From contig CP087221.1 in assembly GCA_020912385.1 (NCBI GenBank), forward strand, positions 310,001 through 374,000: DNA of 64,000 bases. The letters run 5' to 3'. The first letter of the stretch is position 1; every line of letters starts with the position of its first letter. Of the stretch, positions 63,476-64,000 are shown in pieces. The notes under the pieces were generated by a model. That model was given only the letters and a program-made list of their open reading frames with translations. It did no database searches and was not told the DNA's origin. The DNA comes from Neofusicoccum parvum. Lineage: Eukaryota > Ascomycota > Dothideomycetes > Botryosphaeriales > Botryosphaeriaceae. The position numbers and the translations under genes are program-made.

Positions 63476-64000
63476 AATGAAGGTTTGAATTCTAAATGAA
63501 AAAAAATTTAAAGGGGAAAACACGACAATGAGTGCTTCAGGAACGAGTCCCCAGAACGAATTGCGGAAAGAAATTTCTGAAAGAATGACAAAATCGAAGT
63601 GAGTGGTGATGGGCAGTCCGCAATGGATACCTGCTACTCTTTTAAGTTGGCTTCATTCTGGGTGTCAAGTGCCCAGGAGACTGCTGTCTTCATGGCTGAC
63701 GTAGCCCCGATACAGACGAAGGTCGGAATACTACCCCGAAGGCTGAGAACGGCTCCATTCTAGACTCGGAAAACGCACACTAAGGCCATCGTGAAGGAGG
63801 TAGGAGCCGCGAAATAACGACTTCTGCACGCTAGCGTTCTCCAGAGCCTCCCATCAGAGTTTCCGGGATACGAAGCCAATTCGTTCGGCTCATACAAGAG
63901 CGGTGATAGTTCAGGAACGCGCGGCTTCAGCTGCCGTCGGAAAGCGCCGTGTGGACAGTCAAGACGCGGCTCTGGCGCGAGAGAACGGACGCCGGTACAC
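63476..64000. promoter_or_regulatory. Laccase upstream region, right edge
   Basis: Presumed laccase promoter on the minus strand. A TTTCATTTAG just upstream of the ATG looks like a 3' splice site, leaving room for an unseen 5' exon. No other gene recognised. Confidence 0.4.

Overview
The window is nuclear DNA of a filamentous ascomycete (Pezizomycotina). A Dothideomycete is the best guess, but the class is inferred from gene content, not shown. The genes carry short GT-AG introns with CTAAC/CTGAC branch sites, are densely packed on both strands, and encode families typical of moulds: a carotenoid/rhodopsin cluster, a 2EXR protein, an F-box/ankyrin protein, a Crh-type GH16 and a laccase. Exon models were built by hand from ORFs, splice consensus and reading-phase checks. 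No transcript evidence was available.

Layout. 0-6 kb: a bacterial-like HAD phosphatase, a class I glutamine amidotransferase and a large annexin, all on the minus strand. 7-16 kb: a 2EXR protein converging on the GPI-anchor gene GPI2 (the coding ends overlap), a telomere-type double-Myb factor and a 2-Cys peroxiredoxin. 17-23 kb: an acetyl-CoA transporter divergent from a CENP-O/Mcm21 kinetochore subunit, then an F-box/ankyrin protein. 23-34 kb: a complete retinal/rhodopsin pathway, carO (opsin), carB (phytoene desaturase), carRA (phytoene synthase/lycopene cyclase) and carX (beta-carotene cleavage). carRA and carX are divergent over a shared 0.7 kb promoter. Together they can make beta-carotene, cut it to retinal and load it on an opsin that keeps both proton-pump carboxylates. 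34-37 kb: a PLP aminotransferase and an unrecognised acidic protein.

38-41.3 kb holds the most unusual gene: a very divergent Argonaute (N/L1, PAZ, MID and PIWI regions recognisable) in which all four catalytic DEDH positions appear replaced. It sits in a visibly less GC-rich block than its neighbours.

42-51 kb: housekeeping genes (proteasome lid RPN5, an FSH1-type serine hydrolase, the ribosome-assembly WD40 protein IPI3) and an OPT oligopeptide transporter. 51-64 kb: a coiled-coil protein with a GC-AG intron, a 3.3 kb gene-poor stretch, a Kex2-processed secreted precursor, a GPI-anchored Crh-like GH16, an SMP-30/gluconolactonase-like protein and a laccase with an unusual Ser/Thr-rich N-terminal extension. 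No tRNA, rRNA, intact transposon or CRISPR array was recognised.
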